Shown here: positions 43,992 through 53,200 of the stretch, one piece after another
How positions within the stretch are numbered: the stretch's first letter is position 1
How the letters are laid out: every line of letters begins with the position of its first letter
Assembly: GCA_017623115.1 (NCBI GenBank)
Contig: JAGAPT010000013.1
Span: 1 to 63,536, forward strand
Origin: Alistipes sp.
GTDB taxonomy: Bacteria; Bacteroidota; Bacteroidia; Bacteroidales; Rikenellaceae
Length of the DNA: 63,536 bases
Reading direction: 5' to 3'
Made by a program: the position numbers and the translations under genes
Notes under the pieces: generated by a model
Told to the model about the DNA's origin: nothing
Seen by the model: the letters and a program-made list of their open reading frames with translations, nothing else
The model's database searches: none

Positions 43992-45404
43992 ATGGCAAGA
44001 AAGAAACAGAACTACCCCCTCTTGGAGGGTCTTGAAATTACAACGCTGGCTGCCGAAGGCAAAGCCATGGGGCGTTGGAACGAGCAGGTGGTCTTCGTAC
44101 CGATGACCGTGCCGGGAGATGTGGTCGATGTGCAGATTCGCCAGAAACGTCGTCGTTTCATGGAGGGATATGTCGTCAATTATGTGAAGCGTTCGCCCCT
44201 GCGGGCCGAGCCCTTCTGCGCCCATTTTGGTGTCTGTGGCGGTTGCAAATGGCAGAATCTGCCCTACGAAGAGCAACTGCGCTTCAAAACCGAGCAGGTG
44301 CGCGACCAGCTGACCCGCATCGGGAAGGTTGAACTGCCCGAAATTCAGCCCTGCCTCGGCTCGGCCGAAACACGTTACTACCGCAACAAACTCGAATTTA
44401 CCTTTGCCGAGCGACGTTGGCTCACCTTCGAGGAGGTGGCCTCGGGAGCAGATCTCGAAGCGACGCCTGCCCTCGGATTCCACATTCCGAACATGTTCGA
44501 CAAGGTGCTCGACATCGAACTGTGCCACCTGCAGGGTGATCCCTCGAACGCCATTCGCAACGAGGTGCGCCGCTACTGCATCGAGCACGGGTACACTTTC
44601 CACAACGCCCGTGAGCATCGCGGTTTGATGCGTAACATCACCATCCGCACCGCCTCGACCGGCGAGGTGATGGTCATCGTGGTCTTTGGTGCCACCGAGA
44701 TGGAGCGCATCGAGGCGTTGCTCGACCACCTCACGGAGCGTTTCCCCGAGATCACCTCGCTCTTCTACGTCATCAACACGAAGTGGAACGATTCGACCAG
44801 CGACCTGGAGCACATCTGCTACCGCGGCAAGGATCACATCCTCGAAGAGATGGAGGGGCTGCACTTCAAGGTGGGGCCGAAGAGCTTCTACCAGACCAAC
44901 TCGAAGCAGGCCTATGAACTCTACAAAGTGGCCCGCGAGGCGGCCGACCTGAAGGCCGACGACACGCTCTACGACCTCTACACAGGGACCGGCACGATTG
45001 CCAACTTCTGCGCCCGACGCTGCAAGAAGGTGGTCGGCATCGAGTATGTGGCCGAGGCTATCGAAGATGCCAAGGTCAACTCGGCCATCAACCAGATTGA
45101 CAACACATCGTTCTTTGCCGGCGACATGAAGCAGGTGCTCGACGACCGCTTTGTAGCCGAGAACGGCCACCCCGATGTGATTATCCTCGACCCGCCACGC
45201 GCCGGTGTCGACGAGCCCGTGCTGGAGGTGATTCGCCGTGCTGCTCCCGACCGTATCGTCTACGTAAGTTGCAACCCTGCCACGCAGGCGCGCGACCTTG
45301 CGTTGCTCGATGCCGATTATCGGGTCGTGGCGGTGCAACCGGTCGACATGTTCCCCCACACACACCATGTCGAGAATGTGGTAAAACTCATCAAACGACC
45401 ATAG
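43992..45404 (+). CDS. rlmD: 23S rRNA (uracil(1939)-C5)-methyltransferase family
   Basis: RlmD/RumA-like S-adenosylmethionine enzyme with an iron-sulfur cluster. The 470-residue protein has an N-terminal TRAM domain (10-70), cluster cysteines in CAHFGVCGGCKWQ plus the later ELCHLQG, the methyltransferase motif DLYTGTGTIANFCAR and the catalytic VSCNPATQARDL. The ATG at 43992 follows the promoter palindrome. In phyla with a single RumA-type enzyme it may also modify U747 or tRNA U54. It is first in an operon with lpxB, one base downstream. Confidence 0.94.
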   Translation: MARKKQNYPLLEGLEITTLAAEGKAMGRWNEQVVFVPMTVPGDVVDVQIRQKRRRFMEGYVVNYVKRSPLRAEPFCAHFGVCGGCKWQNLPYEEQLRFKTEQVRDQLTRIGKVELPEIQPCLGSAETRYYRNKLEFTFAERRWLTFEEVASGADLEATPALGFHIPNMFDKVLDIELCHLQGDPSNAIRNEVRRYCIEHGYTFHNAREHRGLMRNITIRTASTGEVMVIVVFGATEMERIEALLDHLTERFPEITSLFYVINTKWNDSTSDLEHICYRGKDHILEEMEGLHFKVGPKSFYQTNSKQAYELYKVAREAADLKADDTLYDLYTGTGTIANFCARRCKKVVGIEYVAEAIEDAKVNSAINQIDNTSFFAGDMKQVLDDRFVAENGHPDVIILDPPRAGVDEPVLEVIRRAAPDRIVYVSCNPATQARDLALLDADYRVVAVQPVDMFPHTHHVENVVKLIKRP

Positions 45405-45405
45405 C

Positions 45406-46536
45406 ATGCGATACTACCTGATTGTCGGCGAGCCCTCGGGCGACCTGCACGGTGCCAACCTGATGAAGGGGCTGAAAAAGGCTGACCCCGAAGCCTCGTT
45501 CCGCTTTTGGGGTGGCGACAAGATGGCCTCGGTCGGAGGGTCGGAGAACCTCGTCAAGCACTACCGCGAGACCTCCTTCTTCGGATTCCTTAACGTACTG
45601 AAAAACCTGCGCACCATCGGCCGGCAATTCAAGGAGTGTCAGGCCGACATTGCCGCCTACAAGCCCGATGTGGTGATTCTGATCGACTACCCGGGCTTCA
45701 ACATGAAGATGGCTCGATGGGCTCACGAGCAGGGCATTCGGGTCTATTATTACATCGCCCCGAAGGTGTGGGCCTGGAAGGAGTGGCGCGTGAAGCAGAT
45801 TCGTAAGTATGTCGACCGCCTCTACATCATCTTCCCCTTCGAGCAGGCCTATTTCCCCCGCTTCGGCATCACGCCCCACTTCGAGGGGAACCCTCTGGTC
45901 GATGCCATCGAGGAGCGTCGTCCGTCGCTCCCCACGCCCGAGCAGTTTCGCTCCGAGCATGGGCTCGACGAGCGTCCGATTGTAGCTCTGCTGGCAGGCA
46001 GTCGCCCCACCGAGATTCGCTGCAACCTCCGCCTGATGGCCGAGTTGGCACAGCGCATTGCCGACCGGCAATTTGTCGTGGCAGGGGTATCGTGGCTCGA
46101 CCGCTCGCTCTACGAACACTACACGGCCAACTACCCCATCCGTTTCGTGCAAGACCAAACCTACGAACTGCTCTCGGTAAGCGAGGCAGCCGTGGTTACC
46201 TCGGGGACAGCCACGCTCGAAACAGCCCTGATGGGGATTCCCGAGGTGGTGGTCTACGAGATTCCGTGGCTCTATGAGAAGTTGCGCCCGCTGGTGGTTA
46301 AAATCCCCTTCGTATCGCTCGTAAACCTCAATTTGGGGCGCGAGGCAGTGCGTGAGATTGTCGAGCACAACCCCGCCCCCGCCATGAACGAGGAGGAGCT
46401 GCGCAAGATTCTCGTCGGTGGGTCGGAGCGCGAGCGGATGCTCCGCGATTTTGACGAGTTGCGCTCGATTATCGGCGACCGAGGGGCCAGCGACCGCTTT
46501 GCGGCGGATATGGTAAAAGCCATCAAGGGCCACTAA
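45406..46536 (+). CDS. lpxB: Lipid-A-disaccharide synthase
   Basis: Peripheral membrane GT19 enzyme that joins UDP-diacylglucosamine and lipid X into the tetraacyl disaccharide of lipid A. The 376-residue protein starts YLIVGEPSGDLHGANLMKGL and contains YIAPKVWAWKEWRVKQIRKY and TSGTATLETALMGIPEVV, all family hallmarks. It follows rlmD by 1 nt. Confidence 0.97.
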   Translation: MRYYLIVGEPSGDLHGANLMKGLKKADPEASFRFWGGDKMASVGGSENLVKHYRETSFFGFLNVLKNLRTIGRQFKECQADIAAYKPDVVILIDYPGFNMKMARWAHEQGIRVYYYIAPKVWAWKEWRVKQIRKYVDRLYIIFPFEQAYFPRFGITPHFEGNPLVDAIEERRPSLPTPEQFRSEHGLDERPIVALLAGSRPTEIRCNLRLMAELAQRIADRQFVVAGVSWLDRSLYEHYTANYPIRFVQDQTYELLSVSEAAVVTSGTATLETALMGIPEVVVYEIPWLYEKLRPLVVKIPFVSLVNLNLGREAVREIVEHNPAPAMNEEELRKILVGGSERERMLRDFDELRSIIGDRGASDRFAADMVKAIKGH

Positions 46537-46567
46537 AACCCACACACCCAAATTCCAAAAACTCCCC

Positions 46568-47197
46568 ATGAAAATCATCTGCATAGGTCGCAACTACGAC
46601 GAACATATCGCCGAGAAAGAGCTCGGGGGCGGAGGAGTACGTCCCTCCGAGCCGCTCTTCTTCATGAAGCCCGACACAGCGATGTTGCGCAACAACGACC
46701 CCTTCTATATCCCCTCTTTCTCCGAGGAGATTCACTACGAGTGTGAACTCATCGTGCGCATCAACCGCGTCGGTCGCTGCATCGAGGAGCGATTTGCACA
46801 CCGCTACTACGACGAGGTAGGCCTCGGCATCGACTTCACGGCCCGCGACCTGCAACGCCGTGCCATTGCCGAAGGGTTACCGTGGGAGTGCTGCAAATCG
46901 TTCGATTACTCGGCCGCCCTCTCTCCCCAATTTCTGCCGCTGGCCGAATTGGGTGGCAAGGTGCAAGCCCTCGACTTCACCCTTGAGGTCAATGGCCAGG
47001 TGCGCCAACAAGGCAACACGGCTCACATGCTTTGGACCGTAGACCAGCTCATTGCGCACGTCTCGAAGTTTATCACCCTGCGCATGGGCGACCTCCTATT
47101 CACGGGCACACCGGCCGGTGTCGGGAAGGTCAACCCGGGCGATAACCTCCGCGCCACGCTCTGCGGACACGAATTGTTGAACTTCGATATTCGCTAA
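46568..47197 (+). CDS. Fumarylacetoacetate hydrolase family protein
   Basis: A 209-residue cytoplasmic FAH-fold enzyme. Family features: CIGRNYDEHI near the start, KPDTAML, the metal-binding Glu pair in FSEEIHYECELIVRI, GIDFTARDLQ, and the C-terminal LLFTGTPAGVGKVNPGD. Close relatives include oxaloacetate tautomerase/decarboxylase and acylpyruvase (FAHD1-like), and the size fits those. The substrate is not decidable here. It is the third gene of the rlmD operon. Confidence 0.92.
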   Translation: MKIICIGRNYDEHIAEKELGGGGVRPSEPLFFMKPDTAMLRNNDPFYIPSFSEEIHYECELIVRINRVGRCIEERFAHRYYDEVGLGIDFTARDLQRRAIAEGLPWECCKSFDYSAALSPQFLPLAELGGKVQALDFTLEVNGQVRQQGNTAHMLWTVDQLIAHVSKFITLRMGDLLFTGTPAGVGKVNPGDNLRATLCGHELLNFDIR

Positions 47198-47201
47198 AGG
47201 C

Positions 47202-47804
47202 ATGCTGCTGCACGAGAAACTCGCCACCTGGCACCTGCTACTCGCCTCGCAATCACCCCGTCGTCGGGAGTTGATGTCGGGGTGCGGAATCCCTTATGAG
47301 TTGGCTCCCCGCTATGCCTGCGAGGAGTGCTATCCCTCCTCGCTTCCGGCCGAGGAGGTTCCGGCCTACCTTGCACGCCTCAAAAGCGAGGCCTACCCCA
47401 CATCGCTGGCACCCCGCGACCTGCTCCTGACGGCCGACACGGTGGTGATTCTCGATGGTGCGGTACTCGGGAAACCGGCTGACCGCAACGAGGCTCGGCA
47501 GATGCTCGGTCGCCTGTCGGGAGCCCGACACACGGTCATCACGGGCGTCACCTTACGCTCGGCAACCACCTCACACACCTTCTCGGCACGCAGCGACGTG
47601 TGGTTTCGCACGCTCACCGAGGAGGAGATCGACTACTACATCGACCATTTCCACCCCTATGACAAGGCCGGCTCGTATGGCATTCAGGAGTGGATTGGCT
47701 ATGCCGCCATCGAGCGCATCGACGGCTCGTTCTATAACGTGATGGGACTCCCCATCCAACGGGTATATATTGAATTAGAGAAATTTATCAACGCACACGA
47801 ATAA
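47202..47804 (+). CDS. maf: Maf-like nucleotide pyrophosphatase
   Basis: A 200-residue house-cleaning enzyme that hydrolyses non-canonical nucleoside triphosphates (dTTP/UTP pyrophosphatase type is most common). It has the start LLLASQSPRRRELMSGCGI, the catalytic Asp in LTADTVVILDG, GKPADRNEARQMLGRLSG and DKAGSYGIQEWIG. It starts 4 nt after the FAH gene and ends 4 nt before the S46 peptidase gene, deep inside one operon. Confidence 0.94.
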   Translation: MLLHEKLATWHLLLASQSPRRRELMSGCGIPYELAPRYACEECYPSSLPAEEVPAYLARLKSEAYPTSLAPRDLLLTADTVVILDGAVLGKPADRNEARQMLGRLSGARHTVITGVTLRSATTSHTFSARSDVWFRTLTEEEIDYYIDHFHPYDKAGSYGIQEWIGYAAIERIDGSFYNVMGLPIQRVYIELEKFINAHE

Positions 47805-47808
47805 CACT

Positions 47809-49866
47809 ATGAAGAGACATCTGCTGACCCTGCTGTTTGCACTCACCGTGCTACTGCCTGCCACTGCCGATGAGGGCATGTGGCTTCCGAGCCTCGTTTC
47901 CGACCGCATGAAGGAGATGCGGAAGAAGGGATTCCGCCTCACAACCGAGGATATCTACAGCATCAACCGCGCCTCGATGAAGGATGCCGTGGTGCTTTTC
48001 GGAGGCTTCTGCACGGGCGAAATCGTATCGACCGAGGGGTTGGTACTCACGAACCACCACTGCGGTTATGATGCCATCCAATTCCATTCGTCTGTCGAGC
48101 ACGACTACCTCACACACGGTTTTTGGGCCCGCAACCGCCAGGAGGAGCTCCCCAACGAGGGGCTCTTTGTCCGCATCCTGGTACGCATGGAGGATGTGAC
48201 GGACCGCATCGCCTCGGGCGAAACAGCCGGAGCGATTATCGAGGCAGCCCAGCGGGAAGGCAAAGGCTATCGTGCATCCATCGAGCAGATGTACTATGGC
48301 AACCAGCAGTTCCTCTTCGTCTACCAGCAGTTCGACGACGTGCGTCTGGTGGGTGCTCCCCCCTCGTCGATCGGTAAGTTTGGAGGCGACACGGACAACT
48401 GGATCTGGCCGCGTCACACGGGCGACTTCTCGCTCTTCCGCATCTATGCCAATGCCGACAACGAGCCGGCAGCCTACTCGCCCGAGAACAAGCCCTACCA
48501 GCCGAAACGCCACTTCCGAGTCTCGACACAAGGCATCGAGGAGGGTGATTTCACGATGATTTACGGCTTCCCGGGCAACACCCAGCAATACATCACGTCG
48601 GATGCCGTGAAGTATGTGCAGCATCGCTCCGACCCGATGAAAATCGACCTGCGCACACGTCGCCTCGACATCATCGGGGCCGCGCAGGAGGCCGACCCGA
48701 AGGTGCGTATCCAGTATGCCGCCAAGCATGCCAACATCGCCAACGCTTGGAAGAAGTGGCAAGGCGAGGTGATGGGATTGCAACGCCTCAACACGATTGC
48801 CAAGAAGGAGGCCTATGAGGCACGTTTCCGCGCCTGGGCAGCCGACAAACCGGAGTACCGACACCTGCTCGACTCGCTCTCGGCAGCCTATGCCGCAACG
48901 GCCGATTGGTACTGCATGGAGGAGCTCAAGAACGAGACGTTGCGTACCATTGAACTGGCTACGCTGGCCGGTCGCACGGTGGCCGCCCTGAAACTCGACC
49001 CCAAGTCGGAACGTCGGGCAGAGGCATTCAAAGCCATCGAGGGGCTCTATAAGGATTACGATGCGACGGTGGACCGCGCCTTGACGCAGTGTGTGCTGCA
49101 AGGCTTTACCGACTATTGCCCCGAGGAGGCCTATCCGACCTCGCTCCGTGAGCTGATGGCAGCACAAGGGGGTACGATTGAGGGATACACCGACCACCTC
49201 TACACCCATTCGCGCTTCACCTCGCTCGAGGCGGCGAAGCAGGCAACCATCGAGGAGCTCGAGCAAGACCCCGCATACGCCCTTTACAAGGTGGTGCGCA
49301 ACACGCAGGGTCGCCTGCCCCGCAACCTGAGCAATGTCAAGGCTATCGAGCGGTGGTATCGTCCCTACCTGAAGGCACTCATGGAGTTTGACCCGCAGCG
49401 TGCCTTCTTCCCCGATGCCAACATGACGCTGCGTGTGTCGTATGGTGCCATTGCCGGCTACGAGTATGCCGACGGTGAGTACCACATCCCGCACACCACC
49501 ATCGACGGCATCATCGCCAAGGATAATCCTGCAATCTATGACTACGACATCCCGCAGTCGCTACGCGACCTCTATGCCTCGAAGGAGTATGGTCGTTGGG
49601 CCATCGAGATGAATGGCAAAACGACCGTTCCGGTCTGCTTCCTCGCCACCAACCACACGACGGGTGGTAACTCGGGTTCGCCGGTGCTCAATGGCCGAGG
49701 CGAACTCATCGGCATCAACTTCGACCGCACATGGCGTTCGACGATGAGCGACATCGACTTCGACCCGACCCTCTGCCGCAATATCGCCGTCGACATCCGC
49801 TATGTGCTGATGGTCATCGACCGCGTAGGTGGTGCAGGCTACCTCGTCGAGGAGATGTTGCGATAA
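47809..49866 (+). CDS. S46 dipeptidyl-peptidase, DPP11 (Asp/Glu-specific) type
   Basis: Periplasmic serine peptidase that releases dipeptides from peptides, allowing amino-acid use. The 685-residue protein has a signal peptide (about 1-20), catalytic His84 region (LTNHHCGYDA), FGGDTDNWIWPRHTGDF with the Asp, and catalytic Ser622 in TGGNSGSPVLNG. Arg640 (INFDRTW) lies 18 residues after the Ser, the same offset as Arg673 from Ser655 in Porphyromonas gingivalis DPP11, so cleavage after Asp/Glu is predicted; DPP7 has Gly there. It is last in the rlmD operon. Confidence 0.92.
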   Translation: MKRHLLTLLFALTVLLPATADEGMWLPSLVSDRMKEMRKKGFRLTTEDIYSINRASMKDAVVLFGGFCTGEIVSTEGLVLTNHHCGYDAIQFHSSVEHDYLTHGFWARNRQEELPNEGLFVRILVRMEDVTDRIASGETAGAIIEAAQREGKGYRASIEQMYYGNQQFLFVYQQFDDVRLVGAPPSSIGKFGGDTDNWIWPRHTGDFSLFRIYANADNEPAAYSPENKPYQPKRHFRVSTQGIEEGDFTMIYGFPGNTQQYITSDAVKYVQHRSDPMKIDLRTRRLDIIGAAQEADPKVRIQYAAKHANIANAWKKWQGEVMGLQRLNTIAKKEAYEARFRAWAADKPEYRHLLDSLSAAYAATADWYCMEELKNETLRTIELATLAGRTVAALKLDPKSERRAEAFKAIEGLYKDYDATVDRALTQCVLQGFTDYCPEEAYPTSLRELMAAQGGTIEGYTDHLYTHSRFTSLEAAKQATIEELEQDPAYALYKVVRNTQGRLPRNLSNVKAIERWYRPYLKALMEFDPQRAFFPDANMTLRVSYGAIAGYEYADGEYHIPHTTIDGIIAKDNPAIYDYDIPQSLRDLYASKEYGRWAIEMNGKTTVPVCFLATNHTTGGNSGSPVLNGRGELIGINFDRTWRSTMSDIDFDPTLCRNIAVDIRYVLMVIDRVGGAGYLVEEMLR

Positions 49867-49882
49867 GCAGGCAACACGATAC

Positions 49883-49926
49883 AACAACAAGGGTGTCCAA
49901 CACGAAAGTTGGACACCCTTGTTGTT
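49883..49926. terminator. Bidirectional intrinsic terminator
   Basis: A perfect 19-bp stem (49883-49901 with 49908-49926) around the loop ACGAAA lies between two convergent genes. On the plus strand it is flanked by GTTGTTT, and on the minus strand by a TTGTTG-rich side. It can terminate both the DPP11 operon and the GH2 operon. Confidence 0.88.
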
Positions 49927-49945
49927 TATGGAGGGCTCACGCCCT

Positions 49946-52900
49946 CTATTGCTTTGTAAAGCGCACGCGAATCGTATAGGGTCGCTTCTCGATGGCATAC
50001 TTCTTCAGCACACCCGGACCACACGAACTATTCCCCAGACCCAACACCGCCGCATTGAGCGTGACGAAGTTGGCTGTGGGATGCTCCTCCAGGAAACAAT
50101 CATGCGAGGTGGCAGCCAACTGCTGTGCCGTATAAGGCAGCACCTTGGCCGAGAAGGGAGCATCGAGGGCTGTGATAACCACACCCTTGCCCTGCGCATC
50201 GAGCAATTTAAGTTCGGTTACCTGCTCCTTGTTGCCCGAATCCTGCGGACGCGGATAGTGCGTATACTGACGGGCTATATCGCTCGTCCATCGAGCAACA
50301 CGGGCGGCACGATAGCGGTCGGGGTAGCTCTCCATCGGGCCATAGCCATACCAATCGATGCGTTTCAGCGTCTTATTCACAGCCCACACCGAGCCCAACG
50401 AGGCCAATTCGGGCAGTGTACCCTCGGGAGTATAACACTGCTCGAAGTCGAGCGTACCATCGCCATAGAGCGTATAACGGCTCACAACGCCTATCGCCCC
50501 CTCAGCATAACCATACCGCTGCTCGACCACCACCTCGGCTCGCTCGGTCGAGGGTTGCTCAACCGTAAAACGTACCAACTCGACCTTCGGCGAAGCCATG
50601 CCGTGGCGGGTCCAATCCTTGGCTAACCAATTACCAAACGAGCGGTCGTTGTCGGTCGGGGCACGGAAGGCCGAGAAGTGGTTGGCGGCAAGGGTGTCGG
50701 TCGCCATGAATACAGGACGATTGCCATAGGCCAATTGGTTCAAAGTGCCCGTTTGGCGATTCCACGATACGGTGGTCGTAGCGGCTCGCAACACCACCTC
50801 ATCACCCTCGGTGCAGGTTACCGCTCCGCCTTTGGCCACCACACGCTGTGAGACGGCCAATTGTCGATCGTTGAGCGTCAAGCAATCGCCGGCCACCTCA
50901 TAGCCCGCCTCGGCCCAAGCCGTAGCCTCACGCAACGAAACCGAGAGGCGCAGGCGCAGGTCATGCTGGGTCACATCGATATTGCGCAAGGCGTTCTTCA
51001 GCGGAATGGCTACCACCTCCGAGGCTCCGGGCAGCACATTCGGGAGGTCAAACTTTCCCTGATGCAGCGTGCTGCCATCGACCACCAAGGCCCACGAGCC
51101 CTGATAGTCGGCCAGACCGATGTGGTGGTGATGGTTGGTTACCTTCACGCGGCACACATCCTCTTCAAAGCGGTGCAGTGCAAAGTAAATCGGTTGGTAA
51201 ACCCGCTTCACCTCGTCGTATTTCGGCCCGTAGGTGCGATCGGCAAAGATGACACCATTCATGCAGAAGGCCTTCAGGTTGGGCTGATCACCAAAATCTC
51301 CGCCATAGGCATATTGCTGACGGCCATCGGGCAGTGTGCGGAGAATCGCCTGATCGACCCAATCCCAGATGAAGCCGCCCAGCATACGCGGATGGCTGTA
51401 AATCTCGTCCCAATACTCCTGGAAGTTGCCCAGGGCATTACCCATCGAGTGGGCATACTCGCTCGTCAAGACAGGGCGCGTATCATTTTCACGTTCGGCA
51501 ATCTCCAGCAGACGCTCCCAACGGGCATTCTCGGCTCGCTCGGCATCCGTACCCTCGGGGATGCCCGGATTGAGGTACTCGGCCTTCACGCGCGGATAGA
51601 AGCGTGAAATCACATCGACCGTAGCCGGATCGGAAGCCCCGCCGACACCCTGCGCACCCTCATAATGCACGGGGCGGGTTGGGTCGAAGTCGTGCAGCCA
51701 AGCCGAGATGGCGGCGAAGTTGGGGCCATAGCCACTCTCGTTGCCCATCGACCAGAAGACTACCGACGTGCAGTTCTTATCACGCTCGGCCATGCGCACG
51801 GCACGATCCATGAAGGCGGCATGCCAATCGGGGGTCGAGGCCAACGTGCCACGCAGACCATGCTCCTCGATGTCGGCCTCGTCCATGACGTAGATACCCA
51901 GCGAGTCACACAATTCGTACCAACGCGGCACATCGGGATAGTGCGCCGTGCGCACAGCATTGATATTGGCACGTTTCATGAGCAACACATCCTGCAACAT
52001 CCGCTCCTCGGTCATCACACGTGCCGTGAGCGGGTCATGTTCGTGACGGTTGACACCCCGAAAACGAATCGGAGCACCATTGATCAGCACCTGCCCTCCT
52101 TTGACCTCGACCGAGCGGAAGCCCAGGCGTTGCTCGGCACGCTCGACCACCTTGCCCGCAGCATCTTTCAGTGCCAGCTGCAACGTATAGAGGTAGGGGG
52201 TCTCGGCTGTCCAGCGATGCGGAGCGGCAATCTCGGCCGTCATGCGTCCCAACTTACGCGGGCCACGCTGCGGGAACCACTCGTTCATCAGGGCAGCCTT
52301 ATGGTTCAAATCCAACACCGGCTCAATCGGAATCGCGAGGTGCTCAATCTGCGCGCCCTCGGCATCCGTAAGCGTGGCCTCGAAGGTGTACCCCTCGCCA
52401 CGCTCCCCATTGTAGACCGAAAATTCGGGGTCGATTTGGAGCGTAAAGTCGCTATAGGCCGCATCGGGCAGCGTCCGCACGGCATAATCCATGAGGCGCA
52501 CATCGCCCGTATGATAGAGCATCACATCGCGATGGATGCCGCCAAAACGCCAGAAATCCTGATCCTCGAGGTAGGAGCCGTCGCTATAACGATAGACCTC
52601 GATGGCTATTTGGTTTGCTCCCTCACGCAGATACGGCGTGATATTGAACTCCGAGGGCTCCATGCTTCCCTGTGAGTAGCCGACCCGCTCGCCATTGATC
52701 CAGACATAGAAGGCACTCATCACCCCCTCAAAGCGCAGGAAGGTCTGACCCTCACGCCACCCCTCGGGCAGCGTAAACGTGCGCCGATACTGACCCACGG
52801 GATTGCGCTCATCGAAGGTCGTAAACTTCTGTTTCGGCGCACCCATCACACGCGGTGGGTCAATCTTAAAGACGTAGCCCGCCGAGGCGTAAATCGGCGT

Positions 52901-53197
52901 GCCAAAACCATTTATCTCCCAGTTGGCCGGCACCGGAAAATCGACCCACGCACGGTCATCGAAGTCGGTGCGGTAGAAATCCGTCACACGCTCATCGGGT
53001 GTTTGGGTCCAGCGGAAACGCCACGTACCATTGAGCGAGAGCATGCGGTCGCCCTTCACCTCACCAAAGGGGATAAATGCCGCTCGCGCCGGCTCGCGGT
53101 TGATGTGCAACACATGATGGTTCTCCCAATCGGGCACATCGGCTCCTACGGTCATCGTGAGCGACAAAGCACTCAACAAAGCAAAAATCTTCTTCAT
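49946..53197 (-). CDS. GH2 beta-galactosidase, LacZ-like, exported
   Basis: A 1083-residue family-2 glycosidase with a signal peptide (about 1-19, ending TVGA). Five-domain LacZ layout: sugar-binding domain (50-225), immunoglobulin-like domain (230-365), TIM barrel (370-660), a further beta domain, and Bgal_small_N (about 800-1080). Acid/base Glu487 (WSMGNESGYG) and nucleophile Glu580 (LTSEYAHSMGN) are present, as is GVNRHEHDP. It probably removes terminal beta-galactose from a plant or host glycan. It sits 3 nt downstream of the fusion glycosidase gene, last in the operon. Confidence 0.95.
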   Translation of the reverse strand: MKKIFALLSALSLTMTVGADVPDWENHHVLHINREPARAAFIPFGEVKGDRMLSLNGTWRFRWTQTPDERVTDFYRTDFDDRAWVDFPVPANWEINGFGTPIYASAGYVFKIDPPRVMGAPKQKFTTFDERNPVGQYRRTFTLPEGWREGQTFLRFEGVMSAFYVWINGERVGYSQGSMEPSEFNITPYLREGANQIAIEVYRYSDGSYLEDQDFWRFGGIHRDVMLYHTGDVRLMDYAVRTLPDAAYSDFTLQIDPEFSVYNGERGEGYTFEATLTDAEGAQIEHLAIPIEPVLDLNHKAALMNEWFPQRGPRKLGRMTAEIAAPHRWTAETPYLYTLQLALKDAAGKVVERAEQRLGFRSVEVKGGQVLINGAPIRFRGVNRHEHDPLTARVMTEERMLQDVLLMKRANINAVRTAHYPDVPRWYELCDSLGIYVMDEADIEEHGLRGTLASTPDWHAAFMDRAVRMAERDKNCTSVVFWSMGNESGYGPNFAAISAWLHDFDPTRPVHYEGAQGVGGASDPATVDVISRFYPRVKAEYLNPGIPEGTDAERAENARWERLLEIAERENDTRPVLTSEYAHSMGNALGNFQEYWDEIYSHPRMLGGFIWDWVDQAILRTLPDGRQQYAYGGDFGDQPNLKAFCMNGVIFADRTYGPKYDEVKRVYQPIYFALHRFEEDVCRVKVTNHHHHIGLADYQGSWALVVDGSTLHQGKFDLPNVLPGASEVVAIPLKNALRNIDVTQHDLRLRLSVSLREATAWAEAGYEVAGDCLTLNDRQLAVSQRVVAKGGAVTCTEGDEVVLRAATTTVSWNRQTGTLNQLAYGNRPVFMATDTLAANHFSAFRAPTDNDRSFGNWLAKDWTRHGMASPKVELVRFTVEQPSTERAEVVVEQRYGYAEGAIGVVSRYTLYGDGTLDFEQCYTPEGTLPELASLGSVWAVNKTLKRIDWYGYGPMESYPDRYRAARVARWTSDIARQYTHYPRPQDSGNKEQVTELKLLDAQGKGVVITALDAPFSAKVLPYTAQQLAATSHDCFLEEHPTANFVTLNAAVLGLGNSSCGPGVLKKYAIEKRPYTIRVRFTKQ

Positions 53198-53200
53198 ACG

